A stretch of DNA of 47,369 nucleotides, taken from positions 1-47,369 of the forward strand of contig JAHDWC010000009.1 of NCBI GenBank assembly GCA_023382575.1, in the 5' to 3' direction. Every line of letters starts with the position of its first letter. Position 1 is the first letter of the stretch. Origin of the DNA: Anaerolineales bacterium. GTDB taxonomy: Bacteria > Chloroflexota > Anaerolineae > Anaerolineales > Villigracilaceae. Position numbers and translations under genes: made by a program. Positions 39,833 to 47,369 of the stretch are shown here, piece by piece. Under the pieces are notes generated by a model that was given only the letters and a program-made list of their open reading frames with translations, made no database searches and had not been told where the DNA came from.

Positions 39833-41274
39833 TGCCCGGCTCGCGCTATCCAAATGGATTTCATTCCCTCTGGCGTTCGCTTGCGTACTGGATCTTTGTC
39901 ACGTTGGCAGTGATCGCTGCCTTTATCCTTGTTCGCAAGTTAACCCTATGTTGGACTCTGACTCACCTGCCAGGCATCCCCACGGCAGAGTGCGCCATTC
40001 AAACCAACCCAACGTCCGAACTGCCGGCAGCCCTCGATGAAATAGATTCCAATGCCGTATTGATCAAACCCTCTGTTCCTGAGTTGGAGCTACCCAAATG
40101 GGATGGCGCCAGCCGGATCAATATTGCCATGTTTGGCTTGCGCGGCGATGAGCAGGATAGCTGCCCAAACTGCACCGATACGATCATGATCCTGACCGTC
40201 GACCCGCTCACAAAGACCGCCGGGATGCTGTCCATCCCGCGCGATATATGGGTCCATATTCCAGGGACAGGGTATGGGCGCATCAACACCGCCTGGGCAA
40301 TTGGCGAGAATGCCAAGCTGCCGGGCGGTGGACCGGAACTGGCAATGCAGACTGTCTCTCAATTTATCGGGGTTCCGATCCACTATTATGTGCAGGTGGA
40401 TTTTGGGACATTTGTATCTTTCATCAACCTGATCGGTGGTATCGATGTCTATGTGGAAGAACGCATGGTGCTCGACCCGGAAGGTGAAGGAGCGGATCAT
40501 TTCGTTTTGAAGCCAGGAGATTACCGCCATCTGACTGGCAAGCGCGCCCTGGCGTATGCGCGCTGCCGGCATGAATCACAGGGTTGTTCGGGCGGGGATG
40601 TGGGACGCGCCAAACGGCAACAGCAGGTCATCCTCGCGATCCGGGATAAGGTGCTGCAACCGGAAACCTTTGCCAGCCTGATCTCCCAAGCCCCGCATCT
40701 CTATGCCGAATTTTCCTCCGGGGTTCGCACCAACCTGCCACTGGAAGATGCGCTCCGAATGGCGGTACTTGCAAAGGATATCCATGTGGAGGACATCCAG
40801 CAGGGCGTGATCGATACTACAATGGCGATCCCAACCGATACGACCATCAATGGTGTGCCTGCCAATGTGCTGCGTCCGGTTCCCGATCTGATCCGCATCC
40901 TGCGCGATGAGATATTCGTGCCCGGTGGACCCTTGAGCCCAATGGCGCAGGGCGATGCCGTGACGTTGATGCAATCTGATGAGGCAAAGATACGATTGGT
41001 CAACAACACTTACACTGTTGACCTTGAACAACGCGTAGCTGCTTTTCTGAACACCCAGGGTATGCAGGTGGTGGAGTTTGGTGGGACGACCGGATATTCC
41101 AGCCATACAAAGGTGACCTTATATACGTCCAAGTTATATGCCCTAAAGTATTTGAAGGAATTATTTGGATTGGAGAGTTCACAGATCGTGATCCAGCCTG
41201 ACCCGTCATCCAAAGTGGATTTGGAGATACGACTCGGGGAGGGCTGGCTGGGCAGACACCCGGCGGGGTATTAG
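39832..41274 (+). CDS. LytR-CpsA-Psr (LCP) family protein
   Basis: LCP enzymes transfer polyprenyl-phosphate-linked glycopolymers to peptidoglycan or proteins outside the cell. The 480 residues show one N-terminal membrane helix (LAYWIFVTLAVIAAFILV), the LCP domain with RGDEQDSCPNCTDTIMILTV, SIPRDIWV, RINTAWAIG, GGIDVYVEE and YARCRHESQGCSGGDVGRAKRQQ (conserved Arg/Asp for the pyrophosphate), and a C-terminal LytR_C domain (about 385-465). Extra Cys pairs could form disulfides. The start overlaps the TadC-like stop (TAATG). In a mobile element it may decorate or open the cell wall for a pilus. Confidence 0.9.
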   Translation: MPGSRYPNGFHSLWRSLAYWIFVTLAVIAAFILVRKLTLCWTLTHLPGIPTAECAIQTNPTSELPAALDEIDSNAVLIKPSVPELELPKWDGASRINIAMFGLRGDEQDSCPNCTDTIMILTVDPLTKTAGMLSIPRDIWVHIPGTGYGRINTAWAIGENAKLPGGGPELAMQTVSQFIGVPIHYYVQVDFGTFVSFINLIGGIDVYVEERMVLDPEGEGADHFVLKPGDYRHLTGKRALAYARCRHESQGCSGGDVGRAKRQQQVILAIRDKVLQPETFASLISQAPHLYAEFSSGVRTNLPLEDALRMAVLAKDIHVEDIQQGVIDTTMAIPTDTTINGVPANVLRPVPDLIRILRDEIFVPGGPLSPMAQGDAVTLMQSDEAKIRLVNNTYTVDLEQRVAAFLNTQGMQVVEFGGTTGYSSHTKVTLYTSKLYALKYLKELFGLESSQIVIQPDPSSKVDLEIRLGEGWLGRHPAGY

Positions 41275-41293
41275 TGGAAAATCCAATCACCGA

Positions 41294-41309
41294 TGGGTAT
41301 GCGATACCC
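41294..41309. promoter_or_regulatory. Palindrome with TGGGTAT half-site
   Basis: TGGGTAT (41294-41300), GCG, ATACCC (41304-41309) uses the same half-site as the operator at 32754-32770 but with the halves turned around. It lies between the LCP gene and the AT-rich cargo. Confidence 0.35.
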
Positions 41310-41403
41310 TAAGATAGATAGGATACATCCTCCCGCTGCCCAATCCTTATCCCTTACCCGTTTGGGTTGTCAAATTAATGTATAACACAGAACAAATGTC
41401 CGC

Positions 41404-41409
41404 TATAAT
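41404..41409 (+). promoter_or_regulatory. -10 box of the cargo pair
   Basis: A perfect TATAAT lies 14 nt before ATG 41424 with no Shine-Dalgarno, implying a leader of under 10 nt. No clear -35 hexamer is seen. Confidence 0.5.
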
Positions 41410-41423
41410 AGTTATATAACGCT

Positions 41424-42305
41424 ATGTACTACCGAAGGAAAATACTCCTTGCCTTGATAGAAGTTTTCGGTGGCAGTCTGCAAAGCACGGACTGTGAAAA
41501 ACTTCTATTTAACTTCTGCCAGCAGACAGGCAAGAATCATTACGACTTTTTTCCCTACAAGTTCGGACCTTTCAGTTTTCTCTCGTATTATGACAAGCGA
41601 AGAATGATTGATTTAGGTCTACTGAAACAAGCGGACGATTTCCAACTCAGCACCAAGCATTCATACCTAAACGAACTCACTCCAGCGGACAAAACCGCAC
41701 TGCTGAAATTCAAAGCACAAATTGGCGATTTGCGCGGCGATAAACTCGTCAAGAAAATTTATCGTGAGTTCCCCCAATATACTTCCCGAAGCAAAATCGC
41801 GGGCAGACATTTCACCGCAGACGAAATCCGTCAACTTCAATTCGCATGGAATACAGACACCAAGCCTGGCGTGTTTTCCATCGGCTACGAAGGCTTGACC
41901 ATTGACTCCTTCCTGCACAAACTTATCGCCAATAACATCACCATTGTCGTGGACGTTCGCAATAATCCACAATCCATGAAATATGGATTTTCCAAGAAGA
42001 GTTTCAAGCAATACATCGAAAGCGCAGGGATGAGATACATCCATATTCCCGAACTTGGAATCCCATCCTCCATGCGCAAGGGACTTGGCGAAAGCGTTTC
42101 ACATAAAGCCTTATTCAAGGCATACGAAAGCAAACTTTTGCCAAATCACGAAACTGAAATCAAGCAATTAATTGACTTGACCAACCAAAACGAGCGGATT
42201 GCACTGGTCTGTTTTGAAGCCGACCATAATTTCTGCCATCGCCACACATTGATCGAACATTTGCAAGAGAATAAATCATTCAAGCGAGCCGTTATTCACT
42301 TATAA
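41424..42305 (+). CDS. Panacea-like domain fused to DUF488
   Basis: A 293-residue two-part protein. The front (about 1-140: RRKILLALIEVFGGSLQSTD, KLLFNFCQQ, FFPYKFGPFSFLSYYD, IDLGLL) resembles Panacea/DUF4065-type antitoxin domains (compare the KLLYFA...YGP pattern). The back (about 145-293) is DUF488: VFSIGYEGLTIDSFLHKL, VVDVRNNPQS, HIPELGIPS and LVCFEADHNFCHR with conserved Cys/His. DUF488 proteins are small, often near nucleic-acid enzymes, of unsettled function. It is AT-richer than the element core, with the OB-like partner 18 nt downstream. Confidence 0.75.
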   Translation: MYYRRKILLALIEVFGGSLQSTDCEKLLFNFCQQTGKNHYDFFPYKFGPFSFLSYYDKRRMIDLGLLKQADDFQLSTKHSYLNELTPADKTALLKFKAQIGDLRGDKLVKKIYREFPQYTSRSKIAGRHFTADEIRQLQFAWNTDTKPGVFSIGYEGLTIDSFLHKLIANNITIVVDVRNNPQSMKYGFSKKSFKQYIESAGMRYIHIPELGIPSSMRKGLGESVSHKALFKAYESKLLPNHETEIKQLIDLTNQNERIALVCFEADHNFCHRHTLIEHLQENKSFKRAVIHL

Positions 42306-42323
42306 ACCCACAAGGGGGAATAT

Positions 42324-43169
42324 ATGACTTACCTTCCCGACGAACTTCCGAACGCCAGAGTATTGATTACCGTAAAAACGTATCCTCTGCCGTCACGCAG
42401 TTACACGGAATTGGTTTGCACAGCAGGGTTGTTGGACGGCGAAAAATGGATACGGATGTATCCAATCCCATTTCGATTTCTACAAGATGACCAGAAGAAA
42501 TACCCGAAGTATTCATGGGTGAATATAAACTTAACGCGCAAGAAAGATGACTTCCGTCCTGAAAGTTACAGCCCTAAACTCGGCGTGGACGAACCAATAA
42601 ATGTTGGGCAACATATAGGCACAGATAATGATTGGGCGGCGCGGAAAAGTTATGTTCTCAAAGAAGTTTTCACTTCGATGAATGAACTGATTGCGCTTGC
42701 CAAAGACCCAAACCACAGAAAATCACTTGCCACCCTAAAACCTGCCCGCATTGTGGATTTTGTAATTGAAGAAGATGAACGTGAGTGGAAACAGGAATGG
42801 CAAGACCAACTCAAGCAATTCAATATGTTTGAACTACCAACTCAACAGGGGCATAAGAAACTTGTCAAGAAACTGCCTTACAAATTCTCGTATCGCTTTT
42901 TCTCCGAAGGCGATAAAGAACCACGCAAGATGATGATCGAAGATTGGGAAATCGGGGCGTTATTCTGGAATTCTTTGTACAGAAAAGATGGCAATGAACA
43001 AGCTGCTTTGGAAGATGTCAAAAAGAAATATCTCGAAGAGTTTACTGAAAAAGATTTACACTTCTTCGTTGGTACAACCCTGAAATTTCACGCTATGTCA
43101 GCACCAAACCCATTTGTGATTATTGGCGTATTCTATCCACCCAGGACCGATCAACTTTCATTGTTATAA
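42324..43169 (+). CDS. Dual-OB-like protein, partner of DUF488
   Basis: A 281-residue protein. The opening (ARVLITVKTYPLPSRSYTEL, CTAGLLDGEKWIRMYPIPFR, SWVNINLTRKKDDFRPESY) is the pattern of the dual OB-fold family commonly seen next to DUF488 genes. The C-terminal half (RFFSEGDKEPRKMMIEDWEI, FFVGTTLKFHAM, PFVIIGVFYPP) is also conserved-looking. OB folds suggest nucleic-acid or nucleotide binding. AAGGGGG precedes the ATG. Function unknown; part of a two-gene cassette. Confidence 0.7.
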   Translation: MTYLPDELPNARVLITVKTYPLPSRSYTELVCTAGLLDGEKWIRMYPIPFRFLQDDQKKYPKYSWVNINLTRKKDDFRPESYSPKLGVDEPINVGQHIGTDNDWAARKSYVLKEVFTSMNELIALAKDPNHRKSLATLKPARIVDFVIEEDEREWKQEWQDQLKQFNMFELPTQQGHKKLVKKLPYKFSYRFFSEGDKEPRKMMIEDWEIGALFWNSLYRKDGNEQAALEDVKKKYLEEFTEKDLHFFVGTTLKFHAMSAPNPFVIIGVFYPPRTDQLSLL

Positions 43170-43318
43170 ACCAACTTTTTATAGAAAACCGTACAGTTCT
43201 CAGACTAAATAATACTCACATCTATCCTCTTTACAAAGCTTTTTAGGTCTTCATGCCTTCAATTCATTTTAAGCCCAAGGCCTTTTATTTTGAACTAATC
43301 CATAAAGGTATATAACCC

Positions 43319-45523
43319 ATGAATACAAAAAAAAATTTATTTATCACAGTTGTAGTTAGTTTGTCTTTGGCGTGTTCCACTATAACGTCTCTCGTTTCAC
43401 CCGAAGAAACAAAAGAAGTTAAGAATATCAATTTGGAACTTGTGGGGAATATTGGAGGTATAAACAACGCTATTCAAGTGCAAGAAAATCTTGCTTATAT
43501 TGGCGAAGGGCTTAGTATGGCAATTATAGACTTCACAGACCCGCAAAAGCCAGTTTTCGTCAGTAAAACAGACGGCTCAAGTGATGTCGTGAGCGACATA
43601 GGCTTATCCGATTGCTGCGCGTTTGTTGCTAATGCAAGAGGTGGATTATTTGTATATGACATAACCAATCCCCAGGAAACAAATCTAATTTCTAACTGGG
43701 GCAACGGAGAAGATATTCAAAAAATCTCCGTTCACAACGACGTTGCATTGATTGAATACAATGAAAACAAATATAAGCTACTTGATATTTCTGACCCTAC
43801 TAAAATTTCATTACTGGCGGAACTTCCAGTCCAATATTTAAGTTCATTTGCCTTTATTGAAAACTATTTATATACATCTTCAACTGAAGACATGTTAAGA
43901 ATTTACGATTTATCAAATTTACCAGAAGTAAAAGACCTTGGCACAACAAAAATCACTGGCGCAGTGTCATTTTCTCGTATGATTTTAACTGAAAACCTTG
44001 CATTACTGGTATCAGAAGTTAATGCGCCAATAGAGCAGAAACCTGAGGATTTACCTGGCTACCACTCTTCCACAATCTATTTGCTTGATATAACTAACAA
44101 AGAAAACCCCTTACTGGTTGGCAGTATCGACGCTGTAGAATCTGACCCTAATCATGATCAATGGACTACGTGGACAAAAAACCTAGTGTTACAAAATGGG
44201 TTTGTTTTTGCAATAGCAGACCTTGCAAAATCCATGTATGCGATTGACTTAAACAATCCACAAAAACCTATAGTGACAGATGTGCTAGAACTAGGCAGTT
44301 ATGGGCAAATAGTTGCAGGCGTTCAATCTGATAACAAAAATGTTTATGTAGCGTGGTCTGGCGGAGAAGTTACAGCCATTGACATAAGTGATCCGAGTGA
44401 TTTGACTGTGTCTGGAGTTTACTATGGCGCAAGCGTAGTACAGGATTTTACTCTTAACGATAACTTCGCATACATGACCTCAGACAACAGCGGTTTTCGA
44501 GTTGTTGATCTAAGTGATCCAAGTAAGCCAATTATAGTTGGCTCCATACTTGGCGCAGGCGAAAGTTACGGAAAAATAACGAGTAAATTAGATAAGTATT
44601 TATACATTGAGAATTATTTTGACGGCACAATCATTGTCGACATTTCAAATCCCACACAACCGATTCAGGCTGCTTTCTGGAATGATATAGATCCACCATT
44701 AGTAATTGAAGAAAACATTGGCTATGTTTTATATGATGACGAACGAATCTTCCAGGTAATAAATTTAAATAACCCTCTTGAACGTCCTGTTTCTAACAAC
44801 ATATCTTCTCTTAGTATAAAAACTGATGACTATCCACGTAATCTGCAAATAAAAGACGAGTATGTATATATAGCTACCAACTACGATATTTATATAGCAG
44901 GCTACCAATATCGCGAACCACCCTCGTATATGTTCCGAGTGGGGCATCTTAACTATGATGCTTCTGATGAAATTAAAGACTTTACAATAGTTAGAAATTA
45001 CGGATATATATTCAAAAAAGATAATCTAAACGCAGGGATTACAAAGATACTTGATATATCTTCTCCTCGTGACCCAGAAATAATTCAAGAATATGGTTTT
45101 GGAAGAGGGATAGTCAGCTTAGATCAATTCAACAATGATTTCGCTCTATATGACACAAAATTATCATACACAATTTCTGATGCAAATTATTTTTCAAGTC
45201 AATATATTGATATATACAATATTAGCAACCCACTAAAAATAAGACTGTCAGAGCACTACATTCTTGATTATTATCATGACGTTGAAAGGCTATATGTTCA
45301 CAACAATTACTTTTATGTAAGTTCAATTCAGGCAGGATTGATGATATATAAGCCGCAGGAGTATCCCATCTCGCAGCCCGTAACACCATCCGCTAATAAT
45401 AATGAAACAAAAGAGAGTGATGATAAATTTTCGAGCAGAATCTTAATAATAGTTTTATCATTTGTAATATCTACATTCTTTTTTATTTCTTTTGTTCGGA
45501 AAGCTAAAAGGTCTCGAAAATGA
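43319..45523 (+). CDS. LVIVD-repeat lipoprotein with C-terminal membrane helix
   Basis: A 734-residue exported protein. A signal peptide ends in the lipobox LSLAC (Cys19). The body is made of LVIVD-type beta-propeller blades, for example AIIDFTDPQKPVFV, LLDISDPTKISLL, AIDISDPSDLTVS, VVDLSDPSKPIIV, ILDISSPRDPEII; roughly a dozen are seen. A membrane helix (ILIIVLSFVISTFFFISFV) and a basic tail end the protein, an unusual pairing with a lipid anchor. Very AT-rich. It overlaps the next gene by 4 nt. Probably a surface adhesion or binding protein. The 149 bp before it hold nothing recognisable. Confidence 0.85.
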   Translation: MNTKKNLFITVVVSLSLACSTITSLVSPEETKEVKNINLELVGNIGGINNAIQVQENLAYIGEGLSMAIIDFTDPQKPVFVSKTDGSSDVVSDIGLSDCCAFVANARGGLFVYDITNPQETNLISNWGNGEDIQKISVHNDVALIEYNENKYKLLDISDPTKISLLAELPVQYLSSFAFIENYLYTSSTEDMLRIYDLSNLPEVKDLGTTKITGAVSFSRMILTENLALLVSEVNAPIEQKPEDLPGYHSSTIYLLDITNKENPLLVGSIDAVESDPNHDQWTTWTKNLVLQNGFVFAIADLAKSMYAIDLNNPQKPIVTDVLELGSYGQIVAGVQSDNKNVYVAWSGGEVTAIDISDPSDLTVSGVYYGASVVQDFTLNDNFAYMTSDNSGFRVVDLSDPSKPIIVGSILGAGESYGKITSKLDKYLYIENYFDGTIIVDISNPTQPIQAAFWNDIDPPLVIEENIGYVLYDDERIFQVINLNNPLERPVSNNISSLSIKTDDYPRNLQIKDEYVYIATNYDIYIAGYQYREPPSYMFRVGHLNYDASDEIKDFTIVRNYGYIFKKDNLNAGITKILDISSPRDPEIIQEYGFGRGIVSLDQFNNDFALYDTKLSYTISDANYFSSQYIDIYNISNPLKIRLSEHYILDYYHDVERLYVHNNYFYVSSIQAGLMIYKPQEYPISQPVTPSANNNETKESDDKFSSRILIIVLSFVISTFFFISFVRKAKRSRK

Positions 45524-46644
45524 ATAAACTTTCTGAATGGTTTCAAAAAATACCGACATGGATAACAGGTGCTATTAGCTTTTTGAGCGCGATAATCGGT
45601 TTCTTTGTGCTCATACAAGAAAACTATTATATTGGAATTACTGTCTTAACCTGCACAATAGCTGTTACGCTGCTTTTAATTGGCTTTTATATCAGATTCG
45701 CAAAGACGCCACCATTAATTGAAGGCGGAAAAGGGGTGTACCTATACCCTAAGTATCGCGCCATAGGATTATCTATTTTAATCTTAATGCCAATATTTTT
45801 TTTGTTGTTACTCACCTCAAAACAAGCTCAAAATGTAATGGCTTATGCTATATATGGGACACCTACAGCAACATCATTGGCAACAACAAGCCCACATGTT
45901 ACTATGTTACCAATGACGTTAACTGCAAGTCCAAACGCTATTGATATAACAAATACACCATTTGCGACTCCTGCTATAGCCCCAACGATCTCCTCAGAGT
46001 TTATCAATGTAACTTCTTTTTTTCCAAAGGCAATTGAACCTGAAGCGAATAATGGTTTTTTATGCCATCACTATATGATCCTAAATGAAAATGAGAGTTT
46101 TACTGATTTTGAATCTTTACCAGAAAACTTCTTTACAATTTTGGAACAACATGATTTATTCAACGAAAAACCTATGGAGATTATGGTTTCAAATAATGAT
46201 GAAAACGATTCTATTAGGATAGAGAATAAATTACTAATAAAAATTATCAGCTTTCAACCACTTAAGCAATTGCGCGCTATTGGCGCACGATGTAACGAAG
46301 GAGGAGGAAATCTTGTTGACATTGGTGTAATAAGGAATTTTCCTGATCTATCCATAAACCAATCAACAGAAAACGAAACCTATGTAACGAGAATGGCTGA
46401 ATATCCTTTTTTTGTAATTAAGCCTGGTGAATTTGAAGTTTTCAATTTGGTCGTTAGGGCAAAGCAACCAGGAATATACAAATTCCAACTAGGATTTGAA
46501 TCCACACAAAAAGAAACAGATATTGTATGGCTACCTGAAAACTATGCTTTATTTTCCCCCGAGATATTAGAAATATTCCTTGTAGATACCCGTCAGACTA
46601 AAACAATGGTCTTCAAAGATGGCAATTGGGAATATGAAAAATGA
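45520..46644 (+). CDS. Hypothetical membrane protein with outer domain
   Basis: A 374-residue protein with three N-terminal hydrophobic segments (WITGAISFLSAIIGFFVLI, IGITVLTCTIAVTLLLIGF, IGLSILILMPIFFLLLL), a Thr/Pro-rich linker and a C-terminal extracellular beta domain of about 200 residues (including PGIYKFQLGFES). No family is recognised. It starts inside the stop of the LVIVD gene (ATGA), so the two proteins are probably made together and may interact at the cell surface. Strongly AT-rich like its partner. Confidence 0.7.
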   Translation: MNKLSEWFQKIPTWITGAISFLSAIIGFFVLIQENYYIGITVLTCTIAVTLLLIGFYIRFAKTPPLIEGGKGVYLYPKYRAIGLSILILMPIFFLLLLTSKQAQNVMAYAIYGTPTATSLATTSPHVTMLPMTLTASPNAIDITNTPFATPAIAPTISSEFINVTSFFPKAIEPEANNGFLCHHYMILNENESFTDFESLPENFFTILEQHDLFNEKPMEIMVSNNDENDSIRIENKLLIKIISFQPLKQLRAIGARCNEGGGNLVDIGVIRNFPDLSINQSTENETYVTRMAEYPFFVIKPGEFEVFNLVVRAKQPGIYKFQLGFESTQKETDIVWLPENYALFSPEILEIFLVDTRQTKTMVFKDGNWEYEK

Positions 46645-47168
46645 TTGCGTCACAAAAAAACTTTTCAGTTCTTTTTAATAAATAGTTTCACAATATCCCG
46701 ATTTGGATAACATGTTAATGCGAATCGAGGGAGAATCGACAAAAATCAGCGCTCCTAAAACTTCGTGTACTTTGTGGTTATAAAACAATTACCGTGTAAA
46801 TACCGCTGCTGTGAGTAACGAAACCACAAAAATCATCTACTCCATGAACAAAGTTGGGTGCATTATTCTACCCAACTTACAGATTCTGCGAGATTCCCTC
46901 GGTATCTCCAACGTCACCAAGATCATCGTGTTCAGCCAAGGTGCGCGGATATATCATTTTATTCTAAGACGGTATGTACCAACGTCGGCTGTGCGAGGAG
47001 TGAAATTAGTCAATCACCGCACTTAATGGTGATCATAGGATATTGGTTCGATATTCTATGATCATGGGGCTACAAGCGACACGAACCGATATCCCCCTTT
47101 TGAATTTCTTTATGATCCCGGCTGACAGTTCAACTGTCAGCCGATTTTTTATTTCATAAGGAGATCCC
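46645..47168 (+). promoter_or_regulatory. Structured non-coding region upstream of the pilin gene
   Basis: About 520 bp without a convincing gene. Inverted repeats: TTTGTGGTT (46771-46779)/AACCACAAA (46822-46830), AAGTTGGGT (46851-46859)/ACCCAACTT (46870-46878), TGATCATAG (47030-47038)/CTATGATCA (47056-47064), and GGATATTGGTTCG (47038-47050)/CGAACCGATATCC (47082-47094, one G-U). The last two share bases, so they are mutually exclusive. The region ends in the terminator at 47119-47150. It marks the border between AT-rich cargo and the GC-rich pilin gene. Confidence 0.55.
47119..47150 (+). terminator. Terminator-like hairpin before the Flp pilin gene
   Basis: CGGCTGACAGTT (47119-47130) / AACTGTCAGCCG (47132-47143), realistically a 10-bp stem, followed by ATTTTTTATTT. 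It sits directly ahead of the pilin ribosome binding site (AAGGAG), so it either ends an upstream transcript or attenuates the pilin. Confidence 0.8.
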
Positions 47169-47348
47169 ATGTTCAAGTTACTACAACGTTTCATCCGCGA
47201 AGAAGATGGTCAGGACTTTGCAGAATACGCCCTGATCCTGGGCGCCATTGGCGTGGTCGCGATTGCCGTGATCGCCCGCTATCGCAACGAACTGATCGCC
47301 GCCTTCGAAGCCGGCATCGAAGCCCTGCGCATGGCGCGAGGCGGATAG
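47169..47348 (+). CDS. Flp/Fap-type pilin
   Basis: A 59-residue type IVb pilin, starting MFKLLQRFIREEDGQDFAEY and continuing ALILGAIGVVAIAVIARY. The Gly-x-x-x-x-Glu-Tyr arrangement after the basic leader is the Flp processing site, with the Glu at mature position about 5, followed by a hydrophobic helix. AAGGAG precedes the ATG. It is GC-rich like the TadB/C-like gene at 38951 and would be its pilus subunit. It is shorter than most gene-finder cut-offs. Confidence 0.85.
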   Translation: MFKLLQRFIREEDGQDFAEYALILGAIGVVAIAVIARYRNELIAAFEAGIEALRMARGG

Positions 47349-47351
47349 AGA

Positions 47352-47369
47352 TGTTCCGCTGGAAGGAAA
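47352..47369 (+). CDS. Start of a further gene, cut by the window edge
   Basis: An ATG three bases after the pilin stop opens a frame reading MFRWKE. A TadE-like or other pilus gene would be expected here, but six codons cannot identify it. Confidence 0.3.

Larger units (their letters stand above)
30391..47369. mobile_element. Integrative element inserted in tag, right end outside the window
   Basis: Starts where Tag homology breaks off and runs to the window edge. It carries a large serine recombinase at its left end, an excisionase-like HTH gene, ParA and a tandem RHH-like protein, a DnaA-domain-I protein with internal repeats, TadB/C-like, LCP and Flp pilin genes, plus AT-rich cargo. No second tag fragment is seen, so the element is longer than 17 kb. 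Base composition is layered: AT-rich at the left arm and 41.3-47.0 kb, GC-rich at 33.8-41.3 kb. No relaxase or coupling protein is in the visible part. Confidence 0.8.

Noticed and set aside
46811-47026. Possible 71-residue protein upstream of the pilin gene
   Set aside because: No ribosome binding site, spans a perfect hairpin, and the composition is not protein-like; better treated as part of the structured non-coding region.
30391-47369. CRISPR array or tRNA attachment site in the element
   Set aside because: No regularly spaced repeats with unique spacers were seen other than the iterons, and the left junction is in the tag gene, not a tRNA. No tRNA or rRNA gene was recognised anywhere in the window.

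Overview
The window looks like a chromosomal segment of an Anaerolineae-type Chloroflexota bacterium, or a close relative. This is inferred from the gene content: a zinc-ribbon L28, a RecG with a long Pro/Gln-rich N-terminal extension, Thr/Pro-rich tails on membrane proteins, PadR plus HAAS membrane genes, and many genes with a -10 box only 6-10 nt before the start codon. No taxonomic search was possible.

Positions 1 to about 30390 are ordinary core genome. In order they hold a 5'-truncated Ser/Thr kinase, rpe, rpmB (L28), an Asp23-like protein with a FakA/YloV-like DAK2 protein, a PadR repressor with two HAAS membrane proteins behind a consensus promoter whose spacer is a palindrome, a DegV protein, a CPBP protease, recG, coaD, a coiled-coil protein, ctaB, lysA, an FtsB/DivIC-like protein, rplI, a double-HTH RodZ-like protein, rimO, a CopD-like membrane protein, a membrane-anchored TPR-like protein, murJ with a small Cys-rich gene, an SDR lacking the usual catalytic Tyr/Lys, a DUF503 (YlxP-like) gene, folC carrying an in-frame palindromic insert, lon, a second SDR, an M24 peptidase, a GNAT acetyltransferase, and the front three quarters of tag (3-methyladenine DNA glycosylase I). 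Cell envelope, translation and protein quality control dominate.

From about 30391 to the right edge lies a mobile element of at least 17 kb. Homology to Tag stops abruptly inside the last codons of a convergent large serine recombinase, so tag is the apparent attachment gene, and its lost 3' end should lie beyond the window. The left arm carries the recombinase, a small companion gene, a structured leader with promoter and operator, and an excisionase-like HTH gene. The core (33.0-41.3 kb, GC-rich) is a tightly packed, partly overlapping gene train: small proteins, ParA, a protein with two ribbon-helix-helix-like repeats, a DnaA-domain-I protein without the AAA+ motor, a DUF192-like zinc-ribbon protein, a TadB/TadC-like pilus membrane protein and an LCP-family protein. 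An Flp-type pilin follows at 47.17 kb.

The most striking feature is inside the DnaA-domain-I gene. Six copies of a roughly 21-bp DNA repeat at 22-24 bp spacing are kept at DNA level even though one copy is read in a different frame, and an A-rich stretch follows. This resembles the phage lambda O arrangement, an origin with iterons inside the initiator gene. The working model is an integrative, plasmid-like element with its own initiator, origin and partition genes plus Tad-like pilus parts.

Between the core and the pilin, an AT-rich cargo block (41.4-46.7 kb) carries a Panacea-like/DUF488 protein with a dual-OB-like partner, which may be a defence or toxin-antitoxin-type pair, and an LVIVD-repeat lipoprotein with a membrane partner. 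A 524-bp non-coding stretch with mutually exclusive hairpins joins the cargo to the pilin gene.
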